Source: Beijerinckiaceae bacterium (lineage in GTDB: Bacteria > Pseudomonadota > Alphaproteobacteria > Rhizobiales > Beijerinckiaceae). From it: a stretch of DNA of 47,594 nt. The stretch lies in NCBI GenBank assembly GCA_024304885.1, contig JALJOM010000003.1, positions 334,516 through 382,109 on the forward strand, given 5' to 3'. Below the pieces are notes generated by a model that had not been told where the DNA came from, ran no database searches, and saw only the letters and a program-made list of their open reading frames with translations. Shown piece after piece: positions 32,212 to 40,703 of the stretch (positions within the stretch are counted from its first letter, which is position 1; every line of letters starts with the position of its first letter). The translations under genes were made by a program, and so were the position numbers.

Positions 32212-33960
32212 ATGATGGCTTACTCCGGTCCCGCCGCGCATGCGCGGCCGTGGCGCAGCCTCACTCGCGCGGAAACCGCGTGGGCCTACGCATTCGCCGT
32301 CGGCCTCGCGCTGGTAGGGGGGCCGTCGTTCGCCGAGCCGAAAACGGAGGTCGGTCCCTACAGCCATGCCTGCAGCGCCCCCCTGATCCCCGCGGGTGAA
32401 TTGCAGGGCCGTCCGCCGCTCTTCGACGACCTCGGCTCGCTCACCTATCCCGTCACCACGAAAAACGTCGAGGCGCAGCAGTTCTTCGATCAGGGCCTGC
32501 GGCTCGCCTATGCCTTCAACCATGCCGAGGCGCGGCGCGCCTTCCAGGAGGCGCAACGGCGCGATCCCACATGCGCGATGTGCTTCTGGGGCGAGGCCCT
32601 GGTGCTCGGCCCCAACATCAACGCGCCGATGGAGGCATCCGCCAATGCGCCTGCGCTCGCCGCGCTCGCATCGGCACGGGCCGTCTCCGGCGCCAAAGAA
32701 AAGGAGCGCGACCTGATCGCGGCTCTGAGCGCGAGATATTCCGATGCGCCGGGAGCCGAGCGGGCGGCCCTCGACAAGGCCTATGCCGATGCCATGGGCG
32801 CGCTCGTGGAGAAATATCCGCAGGATCTCGAGATCGCCGTGCTCTACGCGGAAGCCCTCATGGATCTCTCGCCCTGGGATTATTGGGAGGCCGGCGGCGC
32901 GCGGCCGAAGGGCAGGACCGCCGAGATCGTCGCGACCCTCGAGCGGGTCCTGAAGGGCTACCCCGACCACCCGGGCGCCATCCATCTCTATATCCACACG
33001 GTCGAGGCCTCGACCACGCCGAAACGCGCCGAGCACCATGCCGATCGTCTCGCGGCCTTGATGCCGGGCGCCGGCCATCTCGTGCATATGCCGAGCCACA
33101 TCACCTACCGCATCGGCCGCTACAAGGACGCGCTCGCCTCCAACAAGGACGCGGTGGCCGCGGACGAGCGCTACATCGATCGCGTGAAGGGGAGAAGCCT
33201 CTACACCGCGATGTACTATCCCCACAATGTCCATTTCCTCATGGCGGCGGCGCAAATGTCGGGCGACGGCACGACCGCCCTCGCAGCCGCGGAGAAGCTC
33301 GCGGCTCTCGTGCCCGACGAGGCGGCCCGCACCATTCCCTTGGCGCAGCCGATCAAGGCGGCGCCTTATTTCGCCCATGTGATGTTCGGGACCGAGGAGA
33401 GCACGCTCGCCCTCGCCAAGCCCGAGGGCATCCCCTATGTAGAGGCCATGTGGCACTACGCCCGTGGTGTCGCCTTCACGCGGAAGGGCGATCCGGCGAC
33501 GGCGCGGGCGGAAGCGGACCGCATAGCGGAGCTTTCGCGCACCGCCGACTTCTCGGCTCTCGAGGCCGTGGCGATCCCGAGCGTTCAGGTGCTCGATCTC
33601 GCCCGCGAGGTCCTGCTCGGCCGCATCGCGCAGGTGACGCACAACCTCGGCGAAGCGATCGACCATTTCTCGCGCGCGGCCCTGCTGCAGGACGGGCTCG
33701 CCTATATGGAGCCGCCCTATTGGTACTATCCCGTGCGGCAGAGCCTCGGTGCGGTTCTGCTCCAGGCCGGTCGCCCGGAAGAGGCCGAGGCCGCCTTCCG
33801 CGCGGTCCTGACGCAATCGCCGAGCAACGGCTGGGCGCTCTTCGGCATCGCAGCCGCGCACCGCGCGCGGGGGGACGAAAAGGCTGCCGCCGAGGCCGAG
33901 GCGAGCTTCGCGAAGGCTTGGGTCGGCGACCCTGCGCAGCTCGACCTCGCGAAGTTGTAG
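32212..33960 (+). CDS. Exported TPR-repeat protein of unknown function
   Basis: A 582-residue protein. The N-terminal 41 residues include a hydrophobic stretch (AYAFAVGLALVGGPSFA) that looks like a signal peptide, then CSAPLIPAG. Helical repeats begin near VEAQQFFDQGLRLAYAFNHA, and CAMCFWGEAL and NINAPMEAS are conserved in the family. A His-rich core, YIHTVEAS and GHLVHMPSHITYRIG (H292 and H296), may bind metal (inference). TPR units resume at the C-terminus (QAGRPEEAEAAFRAVL). AGGAAAGG precedes the ATG. No enzyme function is assigned. Confidence 0.85.
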   Translation: MMAYSGPAAHARPWRSLTRAETAWAYAFAVGLALVGGPSFAEPKTEVGPYSHACSAPLIPAGELQGRPPLFDDLGSLTYPVTTKNVEAQQFFDQGLRLAYAFNHAEARRAFQEAQRRDPTCAMCFWGEALVLGPNINAPMEASANAPALAALASARAVSGAKEKERDLIAALSARYSDAPGAERAALDKAYADAMGALVEKYPQDLEIAVLYAEALMDLSPWDYWEAGGARPKGRTAEIVATLERVLKGYPDHPGAIHLYIHTVEASTTPKRAEHHADRLAALMPGAGHLVHMPSHITYRIGRYKDALASNKDAVAADERYIDRVKGRSLYTAMYYPHNVHFLMAAAQMSGDGTTALAAAEKLAALVPDEAARTIPLAQPIKAAPYFAHVMFGTEESTLALAKPEGIPYVEAMWHYARGVAFTRKGDPATARAEADRIAELSRTADFSALEAVAIPSVQVLDLAREVLLGRIAQVTHNLGEAIDHFSRAALLQDGLAYMEPPYWYYPVRQSLGAVLLQAGRPEEAEAAFRAVLTQSPSNGWALFGIAAAHRARGDEKAAAEAEASFAKAWVGDPAQLDLAKL

Positions 33961-34311
33961 GAGGCCGTCGCAAACGGCGATCCGCGAGCGAGGAGCAAGA
34001 CCTTCGAGGACGACAGCCGCGACGGCGAGGAAGCTTTGCCGACAGTTTCATCAGCGACGGCGACGCCGCCTCGCGCCACGTGTAGATCATCGTGACGCTG
34101 AACCCATAGGAAACTACGACGATGTAGACTTGCTTCGCGGCGCCCGACGAACATCGTGACGGGCTCGGTTCGCCCCGGCGCCGTCGCTCTTCGCGAAAAT
34201 GTTACAGATGCAGTGCTAGCTCGGCTAGGATAGAGGTGCTCGACGGGAAACCGATCGAGGCGTTTCCGCCGTGATCCGAGATGCCCACCGAACCTCTTGG
34301 AGGCCTGCAGC
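33961..34311. other. Intergenic region before lemA
   Basis: About 350 bases with no supportable gene. GCGAAAATGTTACAG with GCTAGCTCGG near 34190-34230 vaguely resembles mosaic module A but is too changed to count. The lemA promoter should lie in the last 150 bases. Confidence 0.5.
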
Positions 34312-34926
34312 ATGACGCAAGAAAGCCTGTCCCTCGCTCCGGCGCGCACGGGCCTCGCCCGCCTGCTCATCCTCTGCCTCGTCGGAATCGGCCTGTCCGG
34401 TTGCGGCTACAACATCATCCCGACCCTCGAGGAGAAGGCCCAGGCGAAATGGGCCGACGTGCAGAACCAATATCAGCGCCGCGCCGACCTCATCCCGAAC
34501 CTCGTCGCGACGGTGCAGGGCTATGCCAAACAGGAGAAGGAGGTCCTGACCTCGGTGATCGAGGCCCGCGCCAAGGCGACCGCCGTCCGCGTCGATGCCT
34601 CGCAGCTCTCCGACCCCGAGAAGCTGAAGCAGTTCCAGGAGGCGCAGAACCAGCTCTCTGGCGCACTCGGACGGCTCCTCGCCGTCAGCGAGAACTATCC
34701 CGACCTCAAGTCGAACCAGAACTTCCTCGCCCTGCAATCCCAGCTCGAGGGCACCGAGAACCGCATCGCGGTGGCGCGGCGCGACTATATCGAGGCGGCG
34801 CGACTCTACAACACCGAGATCCGGACCTTCCCGAGCATGATCTGGGCGACCGTCCTGCGATTCAAGCCCATGGCCGATTTCACCGCGACCGAGGCCGCGC
34901 AGACCCCGCCCCAAGTGAAATTCTGA
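34312..34926 (+). CDS. lemA: LemA family lipoprotein
   Basis: A 204-residue membrane-anchored helical protein. The start at 34312 has a GGAGG 8 bases upstream. The N-terminus (RLLILCLVGIGLSGCGYN) carries a lipobox, LSGC, so it is probably lipid-modified. The LemA signature follows: AKWADVQNQYQRRADLIPNL, then coiled-coil helices (LSGALGRLLAVSENYPDLKS; TENRIAVARRDYIEAARLYN). The family's role is uncertain; it is often next to TPM-domain genes, as here. Confidence 0.94.
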   Translation: MTQESLSLAPARTGLARLLILCLVGIGLSGCGYNIIPTLEEKAQAKWADVQNQYQRRADLIPNLVATVQGYAKQEKEVLTSVIEARAKATAVRVDASQLSDPEKLKQFQEAQNQLSGALGRLLAVSENYPDLKSNQNFLALQSQLEGTENRIAVARRDYIEAARLYNTEIRTFPSMIWATVLRFKPMADFTATEAAQTPPQVKF

Positions 34927-34945
34927 AACCGCGCGGTCTTCCGCC

Positions 34946-35866
34946 GTGGCGCCGACCCGTCTCGCCTTTCGGTCGATCGCTTGCGCGCTCGCCGCCCTCG
35001 TCCTCGCGATCTTCGCCACGGCGGCGCTCGCGCTCGCCTTCCCGACGCTCACGGGCCGGGTCGTCGACGAGGCCGGGATCATTCCCGAGCCCCTCCGCGC
35101 CGCGCTCGAAGACAAGCTGAAGACGCTCGAGGACAAGTCGGGCATCCAGCTCGTCGTGGCGACGGTGAATTCGCTCCAGGGCGACGAGATCGAGCCTTTT
35201 GCCAACGCGCTCTTCCGGCATTGGCAGCTCGGCGAGAAGGAGAAGAACAACGGCGTGCTGCTGCTCGTCGCGCCGAAGCAGCGCAGGGTCCGCATCGAGG
35301 TCGGCTACGGGCTCGAGGGGACGCTGACCGACGCGCTCTCGAAGATCATCATCACCAATGCCATGACGCCGCGGTTCAAGGCCGGCAACTTCGGCGGCGG
35401 GATCGAGCGCGGCGTCGACGATATCATCACGGTGCTCACGACGGATGCGTCGGAATGGCAGAAGCGCCCCGAGCTTCGCATCGATCGGCACGACACGGCC
35501 ACGGATGATTGGGCGCCGTGGATCGCCTTTGCGCTTTTCCTGCTCGTCGTGTTCCTCTTGATCCGAGCGCCGCGCTATTCCGCGCGCGCCCCCGTGAGCC
35601 GCGGAGGCATGGGCCCCTATGGCCGCTGGGGTCCCGGGCCGCTCGGCGGCGGTTCGCATTGGGATCGGGATCCCTATTATGATCGCCGCACCGGGCGCTC
35701 GGACGCCGGCGACTTCCTGGCCTATTTGCTCTGGGTCCTCTCGCAGCGCCGCGACGGCGGCGGCGGAGGCTGGAGCAGCGGGTCGGGAGGCTTCGGCGAT
35801 TCGGGCGGGGGATTTTCCGGCGGTGGTGGGTCGTCCGGCGGCGGCGGCGCCTCGGGGAGCTGGTGA
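34946..35866 (+). CDS. TPM-domain membrane protein (YgcG-like) with Gly/Ser-rich tail
   Basis: A 306-residue protein from a GTG start. A signal or anchor helix (residues about 8-30) is followed by the TPM domain (GRVVDEAGIIPEPLRAALE; SGIQLVVATVNSL; RRVRIEVGYGLEGTLTDALS), a membrane helix near 190-207 (IAFALFLLVVFLLI) and a long Gly/Ser/Tyr-rich tail ending SSGGGGASGSW, typical of YgcG. The start 19 bases after lemA and the next gene 1 base after its stop indicate an operon. TPM domains occur in proteins linked to photosystem repair and membrane quality control; the role here is unknown. Confidence 0.92.
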   Translation: MAPTRLAFRSIACALAALVLAIFATAALALAFPTLTGRVVDEAGIIPEPLRAALEDKLKTLEDKSGIQLVVATVNSLQGDEIEPFANALFRHWQLGEKEKNNGVLLLVAPKQRRVRIEVGYGLEGTLTDALSKIIITNAMTPRFKAGNFGGGIERGVDDIITVLTTDASEWQKRPELRIDRHDTATDDWAPWIAFALFLLVVFLLIRAPRYSARAPVSRGGMGPYGRWGPGPLGGGSHWDRDPYYDRRTGRSDAGDFLAYLLWVLSQRRDGGGGGWSSGSGGFGDSGGGFSGGGGSSGGGGASGSW

Positions 35867-35867
35867 G

Positions 35868-36476
35868 ATGGTTCTTTCCGTTGACGAGCAGCATCGTATC
35901 GGCGCGGCGATCAATACCGTCGAGGAGCGCACCTCCGGCGAGATCGTCTGCGTGCTCGCGCGTGCCTCCTCCGACTACCTCAGCTATGCGACCGCTTGGT
36001 CGGCGCTCCTCGCCTTGATGGTCCCCTGGCTGCTCGTCGGCCTCAGCGATCTTTCGGTGCGGCAGATCCTGCTGGCTCAGATCATCCTCTTCACGCTGCT
36101 CTTCGTGATCACGTCGGCCACGCGACTGCGCTTCTGGCTGGTGCCGCGCCGGATCCGCCGCGCGCAGGCCCATCGCGCCGCGATGGAGCAGTTCATGATC
36201 CGCGGCATGGCGAGGAAGCACAATCGGGCGGGCATCTTGATCTTCGTCTCGCTCGCCGAGCACTACGCCCGGATCGTCGCCGACGACGGCATTGCGGAAA
36301 AGGTCGAGCAAGAGGTCTGGCAGGGGGCGATCGACGCGCTTCTTTCCGAGGTCAAGGAGGGCCGGATCGCCGACGGGTTCATCGTCGCGGTCGAGACCTG
36401 CGGCGCGGTGCTGGCCGAGCATTTCCCGCCGGGCGGCCCCAAGGACGACCTCCCCGACCGGATCTATGTGATCTGA
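35868..36476 (+). CDS. Second TPM-domain membrane protein
   Basis: A 202-residue protein. The first 30 residues (VDEQHRIGAAINTVEERTSG, then EIVCVLARASSDY) are the start of a TPM domain. Two membrane helices follow at about 45-90 (WSALLALMVPWLLVGL and ILLAQIILFTLLFVITSA). The rest of the TPM domain resumes after them, with HNRAGILIFVSLAEHYARIV and IDALLSEVKEGRIADGF. The domain is thus split by a membrane hairpin, a known arrangement. It starts 1 base after the preceding gene, completing a lemA-TPM-TPM operon. Confidence 0.9.
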   Translation: MVLSVDEQHRIGAAINTVEERTSGEIVCVLARASSDYLSYATAWSALLALMVPWLLVGLSDLSVRQILLAQIILFTLLFVITSATRLRFWLVPRRIRRAQAHRAAMEQFMIRGMARKHNRAGILIFVSLAEHYARIVADDGIAEKVEQEVWQGAIDALLSEVKEGRIADGFIVAVETCGAVLAEHFPPGGPKDDLPDRIYVI

Positions 36477-36515
36477 GCCTTCGCGCGAACCGAGAGCGCT
36501 CGCGTTCGACGGCGA

Positions 36516-36680
36516 TGGCGCGGCGGCTCCTGGGACTACGGTCGACACTATCTCCCTGCGGCCAGCCGCTACGGGAGTACCTCCGACAACCAGGTCACCA
36601 ATTTGGGTTTCCGGGTGGCGACGACGCTCACCCCTCGAGTCTTTGGCTTTTTGCTTCTCGGGTCCAGGGCGAAGCCCTGA
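36516..36680 (+). pseudogene. C-terminal remnant of a formylglycine-generating-enzyme-like (SUMF1) domain
   Basis: A 54-codon open stretch reads WRGGSWDYGRHYLPAASRYG, then DNQVTNLGFRVATTL, ending at a stop at 36680. RGGSW and NLGFRVA are the hallmark C-terminal motifs of SUMF1/FGE-sulfatase domains. Nothing before it encodes the other 200 residues of the domain, and the same frame meets the stop of the TPM gene at 36474 just upstream, so this is a decayed tail. The remaining parts of 36477-36824 hold a terminator and a palindrome. Confidence 0.7.
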
Positions 36681-36692
36681 CGAATTTTTTTT
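36665..36692 (+). terminator. Intrinsic terminator
   Basis: Perfect arms CAGGGC and GCCCTG around GAA, then ACGAA and a run of eight T. It is the clearest Rho-independent terminator in the window. It overlaps the stop codon of the SUMF1 remnant and would end transcripts from the lemA-TPM-TPM genes, or formerly from the SUMF1 gene. Confidence 0.8.
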
Positions 36693-36733
36693 CGAGGCAA
36701 GACGAACCTTATCGGTTTGCGACCGCCCATCAA

Positions 36734-36771
36734 CCCCGTCCATGCCCGGCCTCGAGCCGGCCACGACGGGG
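36734..36771. repeat. REP-like palindrome
   Basis: Outer arms CCCCGTC and GACGGGG enclose inner arms CCGGC and GCCGG with loop CTCGA. It is a two-step cruciform in the gap between convergent genes and is related to the palindrome at 2959-2978. Confidence 0.6.
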
Positions 36772-36824
36772 CGCGTTGGTGACGACGAGACTTGGTTCAG
36801 CCGGCTCTCGGCGGCCCGATGCCT

Positions 36825-38585
36825 TCACCCCTCGAGCCCGAGTGCCGCGCGCACCCGCCGCGAATAGCCGTAGAGGTCCTCGCGGGTCCGGAGCTCGCCG
36901 GCACCGTCCACATAGGCGGTGAAATATTGAATATGGACCGGGAGCGCCTTCGGCAGGGTCACGTAGCGTTCCTTGCCGCCGATGAGCTTCTCGAGGCGTG
37001 CCTTGCTCCAGCCCTTGCCGAGCACGGTCTCGGCGAAGCGGAACGGCTCGTCCACCCGCACGCAGCCGTGGCTGTAGGCGCGCCGCTCCTGCCCGAACAG
37101 CGCACGCGAGGGCGTGTCGTGCATATAGACCGCGTAGTCGTTGGGGAACATGAACTTTATGCGTCCGAGCGCATTCTTCTCGCCGGGCGCCTGGCGCGCG
37201 GCGAGCCGGCCCTCGCGCGAGAAGACCTCGTAGCCGTGGCTGCGCAAGCGCCCGGGATCCGACCCGTACTCGTTGCGGATGATGGACGGCGGGATGTTCC
37301 AATACGGATTGACGATGAGGTAGCGCATAGACTCCGAGAAGATCGGGGTCGGCGTCTTCTCCTTGCCCACGACGACCCTGTGGCGTTGGATGATCGTGCC
37401 TTGCTCCACGACCACGGCCTCGAAATCCGGGATGTTCACCTCGATGCGGGTCTCGCCGAGCTCGCGAGGCATCCAACGCCAGCGCTCCATGTTGGCGATG
37501 ACCTCGGCCTCGATCCGCGACGGGCGAGCGCCCGAGAGCATGGCGACCGTCTGCGTGTTCAAGAGCCCGGACCCCTCGAGACCATTGGCCTTCTGGAACC
37601 GTGCGACGGCGGCCGCGACCTTGGCATCGTAGAGGCTGTTCGCGGCGGCGTCGCCGGTAGCGGCGAGGCTCAGGCGGCCGCGAACCAGAGTGACACGGGG
37701 ATCGCGCATGCCGACCCGTAAGACCGGACCCTCGGGAATGCGCGCGGCCCGAGCCGCCGCCTTGCGATCGCGGCGCAGCTCCTCGAGCCGGTCACGCAGC
37801 GCTGCATAGGGAGCATGCGGCGGGTTGAAGCGCCGCAATGCCTCGCCGGCGTCGTCGCCGGCAGTCGAGACGAGGGCGAGCACGACGGCTGCATCCGCGA
37901 CCTCCGGCCGTGCACCGATCAGGCGGGAGATCCGGCCGGGATCGACCCGGCTGCCGCTGGCTTGGCGCCCATAGGCGACAACCGCGTCCGTCAAGGCGAT
38001 GTCCGCCTCGGCGATGGCCTCGGCGGTCGTGACCTCCGTCGAAGGCAGCGGAAAGGCCGCGAGGTCGAGGGCGTCCTCAGAGGCGCGCTGGAGCCGCGCG
38101 ATGACCGGTGCGACCGCGGCAACGGGCCTGCCTTCCGAGAACCAGAGCGGCGCGAAGTCGCGACCGGTGTAGAAGGCCGCGATCGCCTCTTGCTCCTGAC
38201 GCGACGGCCCCGCGAGCGTGCCGCGGCTGCTCGGCTCCGCTCGCGCCTCGAGGCGCGCTCGAATGGTCCCCGCGATCTCGGAGGGGGCCACGGGCTCCAC
38301 CGGCGAAGCCGTCGCGGTATCGTTTGCCGTCCCGGACTCGGTCCCCTCCGCTTCGGCGGTCGGAGGGATATCCGCGTCGCGCGGGCCTCGCGGTACGTCC
38401 GCGGCCGGATCGCCCTCGGGCGGGGGCAGCCCCTGGGGCAGGGCCCCGGCGACCGAGGTGCCGGGCAGCTCGGCTGGCGCTTCTTCGGAAAGGATCTCGC
38501 CCGTCGCGGCGCAGGCAACGTCGCCGGCATGCAGAGCCAGGGCAATGATGGTCGTGCCGAGGATCCTGCCGCCCGCCGTCCACAT
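36825..38585 (-). CDS. L,D-transpeptidase (YcbB/LdtD-like)
   Basis: Forms 3-3 peptide cross-links in peptidoglycan, or attaches partner proteins to it, in the periplasm. The 586-residue product has a signal peptide (residues about 1-27), a Pro/Ala/Glu-rich linker to about 110, a scaffold domain (about 130-280), a peptidoglycan-binding domain (LARFQKANGLEGSG-like) around 300-350 and a YkuD catalytic domain with SHGCVRV, where Cys508 is the nucleophile and His506 belongs to the motif. This is the large LdtD/YcbB architecture. A mosaic repeat lies only 25 bases upstream of the start. Confidence 0.94.
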   Translation of the reverse strand: MWTAGGRILGTTIIALALHAGDVACAATGEILSEEAPAELPGTSVAGALPQGLPPPEGDPAADVPRGPRDADIPPTAEAEGTESGTANDTATASPVEPVAPSEIAGTIRARLEARAEPSSRGTLAGPSRQEQEAIAAFYTGRDFAPLWFSEGRPVAAVAPVIARLQRASEDALDLAAFPLPSTEVTTAEAIAEADIALTDAVVAYGRQASGSRVDPGRISRLIGARPEVADAAVVLALVSTAGDDAGEALRRFNPPHAPYAALRDRLEELRRDRKAAARAARIPEGPVLRVGMRDPRVTLVRGRLSLAATGDAAANSLYDAKVAAAVARFQKANGLEGSGLLNTQTVAMLSGARPSRIEAEVIANMERWRWMPRELGETRIEVNIPDFEAVVVEQGTIIQRHRVVVGKEKTPTPIFSESMRYLIVNPYWNIPPSIIRNEYGSDPGRLRSHGYEVFSREGRLAARQAPGEKNALGRIKFMFPNDYAVYMHDTPSRALFGQERRAYSHGCVRVDEPFRFAETVLGKGWSKARLEKLIGGKERYVTLPKALPVHIQYFTAYVDGAGELRTREDLYGYSRRVRAALGLEG

Positions 38586-38996
38586 CTTCGCTACCTTCGT
38601 CCAGTGACATTAGAGCGGTTTCCGATCCGGCCGGACTGAAAACCAGCTCTACATTGTTGTTTCGCATCGATGCCGATCTATCGAAACATCGAGATCGAGA
38701 CGCGAAGTGGTATCCACTTCGCTGGAAAATGCTCTCGCCGCGACGCTCGCTGCGCGAGCGCTCGACGACTGAGAAATCCTTTCGGCTCTCGCGCGTTCCC
38801 GGACCGAGAGGAGTTCGCGGCCCGTCGATCGCCATCCGGGTTGCTCGTGGCGACCCGAGCGCCGAGGCACGGCTCGCCTCGAGCTTCCCGGATAGCCGAA
38901 CCTTAGTAGAAAATAAGAAGAAGGATCCGCCCTGCGCGAGGCTGATCTTCTGTCTGCACCGAATTTTTCCGCCCGTGGCCCTGCAGCAACAGAGGC
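38586..38996. other. Intergenic region between the LD-transpeptidase and NtrC-type regulator genes
   Basis: 411 bases. An inverted module A fills 38611-38736. The rest, including a short AT-rich patch around 38903-38925, has no supportable gene. It should hold the transpeptidase promoter on the minus strand. Confidence 0.5.
38611..38736 (-). repeat. Mosaic repeat, module A, inverted
   Basis: TAGAGCGGTTTCCGATCCGG, then CTCTACATTGTTGTTTCGCA, then the hairpin CGAAGTGGTATCCACTTCG and CTGGAAAATGCTCTC: a complete module A on the minus strand, with a short insertion around the two ATCGA repeats. Confidence 0.85.
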
Positions 38997-40526
38997 TCAT
39001 GCCGCGGCGTCGCCGAGGTCCGACCCCTCGGCTGCGTCAGTTCCTGTCGCCGCGCCGGCATCCGGGTCGAGCCCGTATTCCCTCATCTTGCGATAGAGCG
39101 TCGAGCGTCCGATGCCGAGGCCGCGCGCCATCGCCGAGATATGGCCCCGGTAATGGCCGAGCGCGAAACGGATCGCCTCGGCCTCGAGCCGGTCGAGCCG
39201 GCGCATGCGTCCCGCCTCGTCGAGGAGGGCGAGGACGTTCGGATCGCGCACCTCGACCGTCACGAATTCTTTCTGCGGCTCGGGCGAGGCCGCGACCGGC
39301 TGCGGCGCCGGAGGGATCCGGACGGCGAAAGTTCCCGCCCGCGCCGCGATCTGCGGAAACTCCGCCACGGTCAGCTCGTCGGCCTCGGCGAGAACGGTGG
39401 CGCGGTAGACGGCATTCTCGAGCTGGCGGACATTGCCCGGCCAATCATAGCTCTCGAGCAAGGCGAGGGCCTCTGCGCCGATCCCTCGTCTTCCCTTGCC
39501 GAGCTCGGCGCAAAAGCGGGCAGAGAAGCGGCGCGCGAGCGCACCGATGTCCTCGCGGCGGGCACGCAAGGGCGGAACTGCGATCGGGAACAGGCTCAGC
39601 CGGTAGAACAGGTCCTCGCGGAACGCCCCGCGTGTCACCAGCTCGATGAGGTTCTGCGTCGTCGCGACGATGAACCGTACGTCCACCTCGAGCGGCCGCC
39701 TGGCACCGACCGGGGTGATCTCCCCGGCCTGGAGCGCGCGCAGAAGCGCGATCTGGACATCGCTCGGCAGAGCCCCGACCTCGTCGAGGAAGAGGGTGCC
39801 GCCCTGCGCCGCGAGAACCTTGCCGGCTTTTTTCTCCTCGGCGCCGCCGAGCCCGCCTTTCTCGTGGCCGAACAGAGTCGAGAAGGCACTCTCGGCAGGC
39901 AACGTCCGGCACTCGACGGTGACGAAGGGACGGCCGCGTCGGTCGGACGCACCATGGATCGCCCGGGCGACGGCCTCCTTCCCGGTTCCGGCCTCGCCTT
40001 CGAGGAGGACCGTGATCGTCGTCCGCGCAGCCTTCTCCCCGAGCCTCGCGACGCGCTCCATGGCTTCGCTCGTCCCGACGAGCTCGGCGAAGGACGAGCA
40101 CAGGCTCGCCTGGAGCCCGAGCCGGCGCACCTCGTCCTCGAGCGCCGCGAGATGGAGCGCGTTCTCGAGCGAGACCTTGAGCCGCTCCGCTCCGACCGGC
40201 TTGACGATGAAATCGACGGCGCCCGCGCGGATCGACGGGAGGACGAGCTCGATCGCCCCCGGGGAGGCTTGAACGATCGTCGGGACGGTGCGGGACTCTC
40301 GCGCGAGAGCCGCGAGCAAGGCGGTCGCGTCGGAGCCGGTCGAGGCGAGATCGAGGATCAGAAGATCGATCGCGGGTGCGCGCGTCCTGCCGGCCCCGAG
40401 AAGGCGCTCGCGCAGAGCGAGCCCCGTCTCGGCGGTCTCCGCGGCGTAGCCGAACCGGTTCACGGCCGCCTCGAGATGGCGGCGCTGCACCGGATCGGCG
40501 TCGGCGATGAGAATGCGCGCGGACAT
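38997..40526 (-). CDS. NtrC-type response regulator (REC-AAA+-Fis HTH) with altered GAFTGA loop
   Basis: A 509-residue regulator. The start at 40526 (MSARILIADADPVQ) has AGGAAGG 5 bases upstream; an in-frame ATG 30 bases earlier has none. The receiver domain (about 1-120) has the Asp site in LLILDLASTG and Lys in FIVKPVG. The AAA+ domain has Walker A GEAGTGKEAVARA and Walker B GGTLFLDEVG. The loop that touches sigma-54, normally GAFTGA, reads GGLGGA here (context FGHEKGGLGGAEEKK). The Fis-type HTH is at the C-terminus (AMARGLGIGRSTLYRKMREY). Sigma-54 activation may be lost or changed. No partner kinase is adjacent. Confidence 0.93.
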   Translation of the reverse strand: MSARILIADADPVQRRHLEAAVNRFGYAAETAETGLALRERLLGAGRTRAPAIDLLILDLASTGSDATALLAALARESRTVPTIVQASPGAIELVLPSIRAGAVDFIVKPVGAERLKVSLENALHLAALEDEVRRLGLQASLCSSFAELVGTSEAMERVARLGEKAARTTITVLLEGEAGTGKEAVARAIHGASDRRGRPFVTVECRTLPAESAFSTLFGHEKGGLGGAEEKKAGKVLAAQGGTLFLDEVGALPSDVQIALLRALQAGEITPVGARRPLEVDVRFIVATTQNLIELVTRGAFREDLFYRLSLFPIAVPPLRARREDIGALARRFSARFCAELGKGRRGIGAEALALLESYDWPGNVRQLENAVYRATVLAEADELTVAEFPQIAARAGTFAVRIPPAPQPVAASPEPQKEFVTVEVRDPNVLALLDEAGRMRRLDRLEAEAIRFALGHYRGHISAMARGLGIGRSTLYRKMREYGLDPDAGAATGTDAAEGSDLGDAAA

Positions 40527-40703
40527 CTGGCCTTCCTCGGAGCCTCGATGCCCCATGGCCGGATCCTGCCGCGCCGAGGTAAATGCGGTGTTAATCGTAT
40601 CGAATTGTACCGAGAGCGCTGACCACGGCGATTCACGGCTCGCGCAATCGAGAGACGCATGTCGCCGTCGGACGCAGCGAATCCTCGCAGCGACAGTCTC
40701 GCC

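Noticed and set aside
34185-34260. Possible further mosaic repeat before lemA
   Set aside because: Only GCGAAAATG and a few further bases fit module A; the pairing of the arms is lost, so chance similarity is likely.
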